This document shows, piece after piece, positions 35,088 through 43,625 of a stretch of DNA of 64,000 nt. This stretch comes from Paenibacillus sp. JQZ6Y-1 (GTDB taxonomy: Bacteria > Bacillota > Bacilli > Paenibacillales > Paenibacillaceae). The notes beneath the pieces are model-generated. The model was not told where the DNA came from, ran no database searches, and saw only the letters and a list, made by a program, of their open reading frames with translations. The position numbers were made by a program, and so were the translations under genes. Position 1 is the first letter of the stretch. Every line of letters starts with the position of its first letter. The stretch is taken from the NCBI RefSeq assembly GCF_040719145.1, contig NZ_JBFDUZ010000001.1, positions 2,542,001-2,606,000 on the forward strand. The letters are read 5' to 3'.

Positions 35088-35987
35088 TTAGCCTTTGACC
35101 CCGCCCAGCGCGATCCCGCCGATAACATGCTTTTGTGCCAGTAAGAATACGATTAATAGCGGTAAAATCGCCGAGCATGTACCTGCCATAATCAGCGAAT
35201 AAAATTCCCCAGTCGCATCCGCGAATCGATTAATGCCTAGCTGTACTGTAAATAGCTCCGGCGAACGAAGAAAGATCAGCGGAGCCTGATAATCATTCCA
35301 TGTCCAGATAAACCGCAAAATGGCATAGGTCGCAATAAAAGGCTGTACGAGCGGCAGCGCAATCTGGGCAAAAATACGCGCATGTCCAGCTCCATCAATC
35401 TTGGCAGATTCGATAAACTCTGTATGAATCGACATAAACGCCTGCCGCAGCATAAACGTCCCCAGCGCGCTAAATGATTCCAGTAGCACCAATCCGATAT
35501 GCGTATCAAACAATCCGAGACTGCGATACATAATGAATTGCGGTACAAGCAGCGCCTGACCCGGAATCATAAACGTCAGCAGCACCACGATAAACAGCGT
35601 ATCTCGACCGCGAAATTGAATTTTGGAAAAGGCATACGCCGCCATCGCCGAGGTAATCACCGAGATCAGAATGGTCAACACGGACACTTTAATAGAGTTC
35701 CAGTAATACAATACAAACGGTGGGTCACCGAACCATACGGTGCGGTAGTTCTCAATAGCGTTCCAAGTTTGCGGAATCCACTGCACTGGATATTTGAACA
35801 CATCTGCTTCCGGCTTGAATGAAGCGGACAACATCCAGAGGAATGGTAGCAGAAAAATGACGCCTATGATCAGCATGATAACGGTTACAATTATTTTCGT
35901 CAAAGACCATTTGACGGTAGGACGGCTCTTGCTTTTGGGTGGTACAGAGCGTGCAGGAGCTGGAATCGAATTGAGTGGATTATCCAA
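35088..35987 (-). CDS. Carbohydrate ABC transporter permease (MalG type)
   Basis: 299 residues from the TTG at 35987, chosen because AAGGAAGG lies 8 bases upstream; a GTG three codons earlier would leave almost no spacing. Six hydrophobic segments and the cytoplasmic EAA loop (ESAKIDGAGHARIFAQIALPLVQP) are clear. It pairs with the permease at 36168-37103 to form the membrane channel. The C-terminus AQKHVIGGIALGGVKG is standard for the family. Confidence 0.92.
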   Translation of the reverse strand: MDNPLNSIPAPARSVPPKSKSRPTVKWSLTKIIVTVIMLIIGVIFLLPFLWMLSASFKPEADVFKYPVQWIPQTWNAIENYRTVWFGDPPFVLYYWNSIKVSVLTILISVITSAMAAYAFSKIQFRGRDTLFIVVLLTFMIPGQALLVPQFIMYRSLGLFDTHIGLVLLESFSALGTFMLRQAFMSIHTEFIESAKIDGAGHARIFAQIALPLVQPFIATYAILRFIWTWNDYQAPLIFLRSPELFTVQLGINRFADATGEFYSLIMAGTCSAILPLLIVFLLAQKHVIGGIALGGVKG

Positions 35988-36167
35988 GGGACACACCTTC
36001 CTTTCAGCTGGATTATGGGTAGGTGGATGTGCTTCTTACATGGTCCGCTGCGGAAAGGAATTGGGAAACGGACTATAGTGGAGCTACAAGAATCTTTTGG
36101 ATTAGGCAAAATGTGGTTCGTGTTGTGTGAATACGTTGTAGTTCAGTTGTTGTATTAATGAGATGTA

Positions 36168-37103
36168 TTAGTAGTTGACCCACTTTTTTTGACCCCAGAA
36201 TTGTAGGATGGTGATGAGTAAGATGACCGCGAATAGAAAGACGGATTCAGCGGCAGCGTAGCCCATTTTGAGATTAATGAATGCTTGGTCATAGATTTCG
36301 TATACCATGACATTGGTAGACTTGGCGGGACCGCCTTGAGTGAGCACGGCGATCAGGTCGAACGTTTTGAAGGAATAGATCACACCAGTGATTAGTAAGA
36401 AAAAGGTAGTTGGCGACAGCATCGGTACGGTGATCGAACGGAATTGGCGCAGCTTGGATGCGCCGTCGATCTCGGCGGCTTCGTACAGATCTTTGGGAAT
36501 GGATTGCAGACCTGCCAAGTACACGATCATGTTGAAGCCGATGGATGTCCAGACGCTGATCAGCATAATGGACGGCAATGCGTACGATGTATCGGCAAGC
36601 CATTTGGGCGGGTTGTCGATACCGATGGACATCAGAAAATGGTTAACTGGTCCTTGCGACGGGTGGAATAGAATCTGGAACACAATCGCCACCGCCACTA
36701 CGCTGGATATGTAGGGCATGAAATAGATGACTTTGAAAAAGCTTTTGAAATACACCAGCTCATCCACAACAATCGCCACAATCAGCGATAGGAATAGCGT
36801 GACCGGAACAGCAATTAGCAACTTCAGGTTGTTCAATAGCGATACGAAGAAAGTCGTGTCCTGAAACAGATGGCGGAAGTTATCCAGTCCGACCATCTCC
36901 ACCCCGCTCAATCCTTGAATAAAATTCCATTTGGTCAAACTAACGAAAAAGAGCGAGATCATCGGAATCAAAATAAATACGGTCAAACCGAGCAGCATTG
37001 GCGCGGCGAATAAGTAACCAGCCAGTGTTTCTTTCATCCTGACCGACAGCCACGAACGCGAGCCGGCTGTTTTGGATGAAGCTGTGGATGCGGAACGCTC
37101 CAT
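36168..37103 (-). CDS. Carbohydrate ABC transporter permease (MalF type)
   Basis: 311 residues from the ATG at 37103, which has GGAGG 8 bases upstream; a GTG slightly 5' overlaps the ribosome site and is unlikely. It has about six membrane helices starting near residue 29 and the EAA loop YEAAEIDGASKLRQFRSITVPML. It is the first gene of the operon (permease, permease, binding protein, kinase, regulator, GH88). The gap of about 180 bp to the next permease shows no clear terminator. Confidence 0.92.
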   Translation of the reverse strand: MERSASTASSKTAGSRSWLSVRMKETLAGYLFAAPMLLGLTVFILIPMISLFFVSLTKWNFIQGLSGVEMVGLDNFRHLFQDTTFFVSLLNNLKLLIAVPVTLFLSLIVAIVVDELVYFKSFFKVIYFMPYISSVVAVAIVFQILFHPSQGPVNHFLMSIGIDNPPKWLADTSYALPSIMLISVWTSIGFNMIVYLAGLQSIPKDLYEAAEIDGASKLRQFRSITVPMLSPTTFFLLITGVIYSFKTFDLIAVLTQGGPAKSTNVMVYEIYDQAFINLKMGYAAAESVFLFAVILLITILQFWGQKKWVNY

Positions 37104-37257
37104 CGCAGGCACCTCCCTGATTCCTGTTTGCCCAGCCGCGGACTGGTGCAGATACAGGAGTATGATATGTGACTTCTGCTGTTATTGTATCGTTTGGCAG
37201 AAAAGGAGATAAGCAACAGATATGACTGCTTTGGAGACAAATCTTACTTATTACGGC

Positions 37258-37311
37258 AAAAGAAGCCCCGTCTATGATTATGTTGGTTCCTTCATCATAG
37301 ACGAGGCTTTA
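37258..37311 (-). terminator. Terminator of the GNAT gene
   Basis: Stem AAGCC(CC)GTCTATGAT / ATCATAGACGAGGCTT, with an A-rich flank that reads as U-rich on the minus strand. Confidence 0.85.
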
Positions 37312-37350
37312 AGTTGTAGTAGGAAGAGTACGCTGTGGATGTAGGGATTG

Positions 37351-37833
37351 TTATTCGGTAAGATCCTTGACATACCAAGCATCACAGGCGCCATGCTCGG
37401 TATCTGCGAATGGTTCTTCTAATTGACGGAAGCCGAATTTCAGATAGAGATTGTTGGCGGCTTCCAGTGCTTTGAAGGTTTCGAGATAGCAGGACGTATA
37501 GTGCTCTGCCGCGAACGAGAGGGTGGTTTGCATCAATTGTTTGGCGATGCCTTGACCTTGAGCTGCAGGAGTAAGATATAGCTTTTGCAGTTCACAGACA
37601 TCGGGATTTTGACCAAATGGACCGATGCCAGCGCCGCCCAGTACTTCGTCGTGATCGTTAACAGCTACCCAGTATTTGGCTTTATCGTGCTGCTGATAGT
37701 ATTCAGCAAGATTGCTCAGCTGCGGATCAAAATAGGCAGTGCCGGGTAGATTGAGCTGGAACGATTCCAACGAGCGCTTAATAATTTGCTCGATAGCGTA
37801 GTTATCTTTGGGTTGGATTTCGCGTATGTTCAT
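37351..37833 (-). CDS. GNAT family N-acetyltransferase
   Basis: 160 residues. The acetyl-CoA-binding loop is LQKLYLTPAAQGQGIAKQLMQ near 83-103, with the expected beta-bulge motifs (VLGGAGIGPF before it, NNLYLKFGFRQLEEPF after it). The substrate is unknown. It has its own terminator and lies 73 bp from the threonine aldolase gene end, on the same strand. Confidence 0.88.
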   Translation of the reverse strand: MNIREIQPKDNYAIEQIIKRSLESFQLNLPGTAYFDPQLSNLAEYYQQHDKAKYWVAVNDHDEVLGGAGIGPFGQNPDVCELQKLYLTPAAQGQGIAKQLMQTTLSFAAEHYTSCYLETFKALEAANNLYLKFGFRQLEEPFADTEHGACDAWYVKDLTE

Positions 37834-37906
37834 AGGTACAGCTCCCCTCTTGTCATATTATATTATGGTATGTGCTAAGCGTACTTTGCCATCTGTTGAC
37901 CATTGC

Positions 37907-38956
37907 TTATGCTTGCTGCTCCAATACCTCAATATCTGTAACCAGTTCGTCCACCTGTGCTGGATTGGTTGCCCAGCTTGTACAGAAGCGGATCGCGCTA
38001 TGATGGTCATCGACCTTTTCCCAGAAGGAGAATGAGTATTTCGCGCGCAAGGTCTCCAGTAACGTATCATGCACAATGGGAAATTGCTGATTGGTGCTGG
38101 AATCATAGCGGAAATGGAATCCACGTTTAGCAAATACGTCACGAATACGCAGCGCCTGTTGTACGGCATGCTGTGACACTTCTAGATATAATCCATCCTC
38201 AAACAGCGTTTCGAACTGGATACCTAGCATGCGCCCTTTGGCAAGCATACCGCCGCGCTGCTTAATAAAATAGCGAAAATCCTTTTTCAACACATCATTC
38301 ACAATCACAACCGCTTCGCCCATCAGTGCGCCGACCTTAGTACCGCCGATATAAAAGACATCGCACAGCTTCGCCAGCTGCGGCAAGGACAGATCATTCT
38401 CTGGAGATGCCAGCGCATAACCAAGACGCGCACCATCAATAAATAGCGGCAGCCCATTGCGATGACAGACCGCATACAGTGCTTCCAACTCAGCACGACT
38501 ATAGATCGTTCCATTTTCCGTCGGCTGGGAAATGTAAACCATCCCCGGCTGTACAATATGCTCATGCGTTACGTCATTCCAATGTGCATCATATGTATGC
38601 TGCACCTGAGCAGCAGTTATTTTGCCATCGTCGCTGGGCAGCGTGATCACTTTATGACCGGTTGCCTCGATTGCACCCGTTTCATGTACAGCGATATGCC
38701 CGGACTCTGCTGCGACTACGCCCTGATGCGGTCTGAGAATCGCAGAAATCACCGTCGTATTCGTCTGTGTACCACCGACAAGAAATTGCACCTCAGCCTT
38801 GTCATCGCCGCAGGCACGGCGAATATGCTGTCTGGCGCGTTCGCAATACTCATCCATTCCATAACCGCTAGTCTGTTCCATATTCGTTTGTATCATCTTT
38901 TGTAAAATACGCTCATGTGCGCCTTCGGTATAATCGCTCTCAAATCGTATCATCAT
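37907..38956 (-). CDS. Low-specificity threonine aldolase-like PLP enzyme
   Basis: 349 residues from the ATG at 38956 (a second ATG follows), with GGAG 7 bases upstream. Fold-type I PLP enzyme: YISQPTENGTIYS, LPLFIDGARLGYAL, and the PLP lysine in FYIGGTKVGALMGEAVV near residue 200. Such enzymes cleave threonine and related hydroxy amino acids to glycine and an aldehyde. It overlaps the MarR gene by 17 bp, so the two are co-transcribed and the MarR protein should control its level. Confidence 0.9.
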   Translation of the reverse strand: MMIRFESDYTEGAHERILQKMIQTNMEQTSGYGMDEYCERARQHIRRACGDDKAEVQFLVGGTQTNTTVISAILRPHQGVVAAESGHIAVHETGAIEATGHKVITLPSDDGKITAAQVQHTYDAHWNDVTHEHIVQPGMVYISQPTENGTIYSRAELEALYAVCHRNGLPLFIDGARLGYALASPENDLSLPQLAKLCDVFYIGGTKVGALMGEAVVIVNDVLKKDFRYFIKQRGGMLAKGRMLGIQFETLFEDGLYLEVSQHAVQQALRIRDVFAKRGFHFRYDSSTNQQFPIVHDTLLETLRAKYSFSFWEKVDDHHSAIRFCTSWATNPAQVDELVTDIEVLEQQA

Positions 38957-39392
38957 CCATCCGCTCCAGTTGGTCCAATTTTTGTTCAATCTCGCGCATT
39001 GATGTGTGCATTTCGATCAGCTCCTGCTCAGGTAGAGCACGAAACAGACGAATAATCTGCTCATCGGATTTATCATTGATCTCGTTGTATAATTGCTGCC
39101 CCTTCTCTGTCAAATGAAGCAGGCTTACGCGCTGATCTTCATTCGACGGCTGACGCGACAGGATCTGCAATTTGACCAGTCGATTAATAATCCGGCTCAT
39201 ATAACTGCGGTCAATATTGAGACTGCCTACTAGCATATTGGCGATACAGGGCTGACTCATACCAATCTCAACCACTACACGTGCCTCAGCAAATGAATAT
39301 CCACTATCTAGCACATGACTATTCAATACGCCAAGCGTGTTCGTGTAGCGACGGTTAAAACGGCGAATATCTGCAATAATCTGTGCATCCAT
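38940..39392 (-). CDS. MarR family transcriptional regulator
   Basis: 150 residues from the ATG at 39392, with GAGGGAG upstream. A winged helix (MSQPCIANMLVGSLNIDRSYMSRIINRLVKLQILSRQPSNEDQRVSLLHLTEKGQQLY) is diagnostic. Two copies of a GTGGAC / GTCCAC palindrome flank its own consensus promoter, so it is probably autoregulated and represses the overlapping threonine aldolase gene. The inducer is unknown. Confidence 0.9.
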   Translation of the reverse strand: MDAQIIADIRRFNRRYTNTLGVLNSHVLDSGYSFAEARVVVEIGMSQPCIANMLVGSLNIDRSYMSRIINRLVKLQILSRQPSNEDQRVSLLHLTEKGQQLYNEINDKSDEQIIRLFRALPEQELIEMHTSMREIEQKLDQLERMDDDTI

Positions 39393-39425
39393 ATCGGTCA
39401 CTCCCTCATGGCTGTCCATCAATTA

Positions 39426-39440
39426 GTGGACATCGTCCAC
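39426..39440. promoter_or_regulatory. MarR operator O1
   Basis: Perfect palindrome GTGGACATCGTCCAC in the leader, 34 bp before the MarR start codon and just downstream of the predicted transcription start. Confidence 0.7.
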
Positions 39441-39455
39441 AATCAAGTTGTATGT

Positions 39456-39485
39456 ATCATAAAGTGGTTTGTGGACACTGTCAAC
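39456..39485 (-). promoter_or_regulatory. marR-threonine aldolase promoter with operator O2
   Basis: Consensus TTGACA (39484-39479), 17-bp spacer, TATGAT (39461-39456). Operator O2, GTGGACACTGTCAAC (39471-39485), covers the -35 and differs from O1 at the centre and at one arm base. Confidence 0.78.
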
Positions 39486-39664
39486 AAAATTCTACTGTTA
39501 TCGACATTCTCTTGCTATGTATAGCCTTTACTTAACTGTACATCGCTTATGCGTATTCCTTCCTTAGTTCGCTACACCTTTATCCCCAGCTATACTTTTA
39601 ACTGCTGCCCATTGCATACACGCATTCATAACTAAATACAAAGCATGTATCCATAGCCAAGCAC

Positions 39665-39695
39665 AAAAAAAGACAGGCTATATGCACCTGTCTTT
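39665..39695 (-). terminator. Terminator of the VanZ family gene
   Basis: Stem AAAGACAGG / CCTGTCTTT; on the minus strand it is followed by TTTTTTTGTG. Confidence 0.88.
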
Positions 39696-39726
39696 ACTAT
39701 GTTTCCTATCATGTGCCTACGAATCT

Positions 39727-40269
39727 CTATGAAGCAAATCGTAGCCCTTGTTTACGATAACGTCGCTTACGAATCAACGCATAGATAGCGACGACTAGCA
39801 TAATACCAATCGCATCAATCAAAGTATCCGCAAAATGCCCTGTACGCCCTTCAACAAAGGTCTGATGCCATTCATCACTACAAGCATATGCGTAAGCAAT
39901 AACACCGCCCCACAGCAGCGGAGCATACGTAGAACGCATCCATAGCGACAACACCCGGATCAGCAAAAAGGTCAACACAGCGAACTCGCTCACATGCCCG
40001 CCTTTGCGTATAAAAAACTCCCAAAAATCATACGGATGCTGTCCGCTCACTGTGTACCCATCATATGTAAATTCCAATGGTGGCGTGAACGCCGCCAACG
40101 ATGGCTCTGCAATCCAAGTAGCCAGCAGCGGCTTCATATCCTGCTCCTGATACGGTTGATTGGACATCATAAATATAAAACCCATCCAGCCAAGCGTCAG
40201 CAATGACCAGATGATTAGCGGTACTACACGCGGACGCTGTTGATGATAAGACGAATGCGTCGATAGCAT
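39727..40269 (-). CDS. VanZ family membrane protein
   Basis: 180 residues with about four membrane helices: near 17-37 (PLIIWSLLTLGWMGFIFMM), then after a loop the family core FFIRKGGHVSEFAVLTFLLI, YAYACSDEWHQTFVEGRTGHFADTLIDAIG and a final helix. VanZ-like proteins are linked to low-level teicoplanin resistance and to envelope functions, but the biochemical role is unknown. It has its own terminator. A 12-of-15 match to the neighbouring MarR operator lies about 165 bp upstream. Confidence 0.88.
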   Translation of the reverse strand: MLSTHSSYHQQRPRVVPLIIWSLLTLGWMGFIFMMSNQPYQEQDMKPLLATWIAEPSLAAFTPPLEFTYDGYTVSGQHPYDFWEFFIRKGGHVSEFAVLTFLLIRVLSLWMRSTYAPLLWGGVIAYAYACSDEWHQTFVEGRTGHFADTLIDAIGIMLVVAIYALIRKRRYRKQGLRFAS

Positions 40270-40852
40270 AGCGCATCCTCCTTTCTACTGTTCAATATGC
40301 ACATATGCCGTGTAGTATACTCGTTTTGATAGCGCTTTTCAAACACGAACCATTCGTCTGTACGGTTTCAGTCATGTCTTACTTGTCGGGTTAAGTATTA
40401 TCATACGTACCACTGTGCGAATCGTAATGAATCCTAGACATCGTCCATATCCAGTGGACATTATTGTAGTTCTCCCAGCTAATTCAACAATCAAATATCG
40501 ATACGTAAATACGCCATATTGTTGTCGACATATGTTCCGAATAGCTACACTATGTACGGCATGTCCCCTTGATCAGTATGCAGAACACGCATACTAAACC
40601 GATTTCAGACATCCCCATTTTCCAATCTGTATCCTCTAGTTGTGAGGGTTACGAAGTTAACCATTGTTTTATTTTACTCGGTATACGCCCTATTTTCGTC
40701 CATACTTTACTATCGCACAATAACCTAACTTATTAAGTGAAAAATTGCTACCAGAATGAAAACAGTCTGTCTATGTCAGACCAAATGAGCGCACGGACTT
40801 CTCCCAATCATCCGGCATTCCTTTGGCAGTCATAGTACAGACTGTCGCTATA
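40270..40852. other. 583-bp spacer with few features
   Basis: No convincing gene. It holds a possible third MarR-type site (TAGACATCGTCCAT region, 40434-40448) and a weak terminator-like hairpin GTCTG / CAGAC at 40765-40781 past the zinc-ribbon gene. The VanZ promoter should be here. Confidence 0.4.
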
Positions 40853-41338
40853 TTATTCAATCGGAGCGCGTTCTACAAAATATTTGTTGGTCATATAATA
40901 CGCTTCACCGCGAGAAGTTTCTACTTTACCCTTTTTCGGGTCCAAAAATACGATTTCTTTACATTTGGTGCAATACCATTTGGTCCGCATAAACGGCGAA
41001 TCCGTTGTATAGGCGGTTCCACATTTGCAATCCACTTTGATCAGAATTTCGTTTTGCTTGTAAGCACTGCTCAGATGTTCCTCTTCCTCCGGCTGCTGAT
41101 TTGGTACAATGACACGCTGGTAGTCGGAGAATTGATTCTGTACTTTAAAATCGGCAACAAGCTCTGGATTCAAACCAAAAAATTCCTTGCCTATACTGGT
41201 TACATAACGCGTATTCGTTCTGTAGCTTTCAAGCCATTCTTCAATTTGTTGATTGGATAAAGGCACAGTGCCCTTGATTCCGCTGTTCAAGGTGTAAGTC
41301 ATGATGTGCAACGCATCATTCTGTTTGCTTGAGTACAT
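40853..41338 (-). CDS. Hypothetical protein with C-terminal zinc-ribbon cysteines
   Basis: 161 residues, GGAGG before the ATG. Not recognised as a named family. The N-terminal 80 residues look helical and hydrophilic (LSNQQIEEWLESYRTNTRYVTSIGKEFF). The second half carries CKCG and CTKC pairs 21 residues apart that could bind one zinc ion. No signal peptide or membrane segment is seen. It is a lone gene flanked by long spacers, in the accessory part of the window. Confidence 0.7.
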   Translation of the reverse strand: MYSSKQNDALHIMTYTLNSGIKGTVPLSNQQIEEWLESYRTNTRYVTSIGKEFFGLNPELVADFKVQNQFSDYQRVIVPNQQPEEEEHLSSAYKQNEILIKVDCKCGTAYTTDSPFMRTKWYCTKCKEIVFLDPKKGKVETSRGEAYYMTNKYFVERAPIE

Positions 41339-41611
41339 TAGAAACCTCCTCTTTCTTCAAAAGCTAATGTACTACAAAATATCATTTTAATCAAAGCGTG
41401 AATTTAACTAAAATTCCATGTTATTCAATTCGCAATCAGCTTTGACTGTATTCAGGATATTTGGCAGTCTGGCATAGGTTCATTATCGCAATCCGGTAAA
41501 TTGGAGTTACCCAATGATCCCATCCTATCATCAGCTTATTTCAAATGTCGTAATTCTATCGTTTCCTGCTATTCACATGCTGTTCCATTACGATCAGGTT
41601 ATCATGCCTAA

Positions 41612-42046
41612 TTATATAAGATCGCCCATATCCACTGTCCAGTTTACCCGGTTGCGTTGAAGCCAGAGCTGTACAGCATCGTGCAAATGGCGCGCAAATT
41701 GTTCCTTCTCAACCTCGTTTACCCAGCAAAAATGGTCCACCAGATGATACTTCTCAATCCAGCCATTCATATCTGCAAAACCGATATGCTTGACCATATG
41801 ACACTGGAAACACAACGACTGGAAACCAGTCAAATGCTGAATCTCATTAGGTACATCGAATGCCCACATTTCATGACAATGAAGTTTATGTATGTCATGT
41901 CCTTTCTTGCGTCCGCAGATGACACAGGCATATTCATCACGTCGCTGAATTGCCTGACTGAGCTTCTTCCACCGATAAGGGGTAAGTTGGCTGCGTACAT
42001 TCACATTCATCGTAGGTAAAGGAATCAGTTCAATTTGTAGTTTCAT
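41612..42046 (-). CDS. HNH endonuclease family protein
   Basis: 144 residues. The HNH fold is shown by CVICGRKKGHDIHKLHCHEMW (first Cys pair and the catalytic LHCHE histidine), an Asn in DVPNEIQHL, and CFQCHMVKH for the second Cys pair and final His. Free-standing small HNH proteins can be homing nucleases, restriction nucleases or nicking enzymes. No methyltransferase, intron or phage genes are nearby, so its biological role is open. It is preceded by a long non-coding stretch. Confidence 0.85.
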   Translation of the reverse strand: MKLQIELIPLPTMNVNVRSQLTPYRWKKLSQAIQRRDEYACVICGRKKGHDIHKLHCHEMWAFDVPNEIQHLTGFQSLCFQCHMVKHIGFADMNGWIEKYHLVDHFCWVNEVEKEQFARHLHDAVQLWLQRNRVNWTVDMGDLI

Positions 42047-42545
42047 GGCTCTATCCTCAAAATTAATGCGGTTAAACTTTGACGTACAGACATGCTATTG
42101 TACACCGAATATGCAAGGTCGTCCAATCTATGATGATCGGTGCTCAAGTGTTAACGCAAAGACAAAGCAAAAGTTGTGCTGCTATTCTTCGCTACTACCA
42201 TAAGCATAATCCATGCCTAGCCATACTTGGGTACTTTCTTTCACATCCTCTGGCGCGATGATATTTAGTGAAGCTTGGTTCGATACGTATTCAAAATTGC
42301 GCCTGTTTGATCATAACCCTATTATCTTCATTTTTACCAGATAATACATGTTATTATTGTACTGTATTTAATAGCGATTATACATGAAATCGACAAAATT
42401 TCACCTGTTATTTGTGTGTTTATGCAATTTTCCCGAAAGTTTAATCTCGTTTGCTTGCAGATGTTCATATTTCAACGGAATGATGACATTGGAAACAATT
42501 TTTTTCATTTTTTTGTAAATAGCACTAGATGTTTATGTAAACCTA

Positions 42546-42730
42546 TGCTAAACTATCCCCATACAGAAAGGAGGTGCGTCAACATCAATAATCACATGTT
42601 GAACGCGTCCTTTACCCAAACCGAGGTTCTGGTGTAAGAACCAGAATTTCCGGTCGGCGCGGGATGCGGTCAGATTCAAAATAGCGCCATCTGGGTTAGA
42701 AAGGTCACCTGCGGGTGGCCTTTTTATTTT
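42546..42730 (+). ncRNA. Candidate small structured RNA or orphan attenuator leader
   Basis: An extended -10 box TGCTAAACT (42546-42554) predicts a transcript from about 42561. It contains a strong GGAGG near 42570, a short reading frame MLNASFTQTEVLV, a hairpin TTCTGGT / ACCAGAA (42627-42646), a GGCGC / GCGCC pairing (42656-42688) and a clear terminator AAAGGTCACC-TGC-GGGTGGCCTTTTT (42700-42730). No gene follows within 0.9 kb. I do not recognise a known RNA family; a ribosome-mediated attenuator that has lost its target is one option. Confidence 0.45.
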
Positions 42731-43461
42731 GCCTTTTTTCGGTTTATCTACTCTCTCGTCTACTCACCCCATTCAGGTACCGGTTCCAATTTATTCCATA
42801 TCGTTCACTTCCATATGATTACATGATCAGTATACGTTCCAAAAAGCGACACCTTTTTGCCGAAACGATACACCAGCCGCGCTACCTAATGGTATGGCAT
42901 CCTTGTTTCTAATTTCATTTGCTTTTTTCAGCATTGAAAATGAGAATAGCTCATCGGGTTATTCATATTGCATATTTGCTATAGTATGTATACAAAGATT
43001 GGTCCATTCAACTATCTTATCTACCTTCATATTCAAAATAGCGAAATACAGTTGCAGATTATATAAGCTGTATAGCTAAATGGTAAAACAACTGTTTTAT
43101 CCTGTTTCTTCCTATTAATATGTATATCATCTGAATATGTATATCATCTGAATATGTATTTCTCTTCGTATTTGTGTTATGTCAATTTGCTATGTGTTTT
43201 ATTTTGCATGTATGCTGTATCGTTTATTTCTTCTAGAGTTATTCGGCATCTATACATAGATCTATGAAAAGATACACTCTACAGTCTAGACAAGTTATTT
43301 GATCCGTTCTCTTCTTTTCGATTTCTCGTTAATACTATTCTCCGCAATCACACATCTGTTATTTCATCATCGTTTTCTCTATTTTCCTCTTTCCTACCAC
43401 TTCCTTTTTCAGATATATTCTTATAAAATACAAAAACATTCGATGAAGTGTACATGAAAGA
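42731..43461. other. A/T-rich spacer upstream of the AraC regulator
   Basis: About 730 bp with no supported gene. It is markedly A/T- and pyrimidine-rich and holds a short tandem repeat (43117-43159). The stretch 42047-42545 before the candidate RNA also has no recognisable gene. Confidence 0.5.
43117..43159. repeat. 17-bp tandem repeat, 2.5 copies
   Basis: Unit AATATGTATATCATCTG occurs twice in full and once in part (AATATGTAT). Probably slippage in A/T-rich DNA. Confidence 0.85.
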
Positions 43462-43462
43462 A

Positions 43463-43491
43463 TTGATAATTTTAAAGATAACGCTTACAAT
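43463..43491 (+). promoter_or_regulatory. Promoter of the AraC-type gene with cre box
   Basis: TTGATA (43463-43468), 17-bp spacer, TACAAT (43486-43491). Overlapping the spacer is TTGTAAGCGTTATCTT (minus strand, 43490-43475), matching the cre consensus at all but one position. Confidence 0.65.
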
Positions 43492-43625
43492 TTAGTTATG
43501 CTTTTCCACGGGTAACTGATTCAATTACTGTCGTATTGGAATAGAATGTCGGACAGAATGTACCTTGTCATTCGCGCGCCGGACTTCTTTATTCCGCATG
43601 CTACCTATGCAGGAGGAAGATCATT

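Noticed and set aside
37222-37344. 40-codon plus-strand frame with AAGGAG upstream
   Set aside because: The ribosome-site spacing is 13 bases and the frame reads straight through the GNAT terminator stem; probably chance.
41612-42046. HNH gene as part of a restriction or anti-phage system
   Set aside because: No methyltransferase, helicase, reverse transcriptase or other defence partner lies within several kilobases on either side.
42690-42730. T-box-like GGGTGG near the end of the candidate RNA
   Set aside because: The GGGTGG is part of a simple terminator stem; the conserved T-box bulge, specifier loop and a downstream aminoacyl-tRNA or amino-acid gene are all missing.
43117-43159. Short tandem repeat as a CRISPR or iteron array
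   Set aside because: Only 2.5 copies with no spacers and no replication or cas genes nearby; replication slippage explains it.
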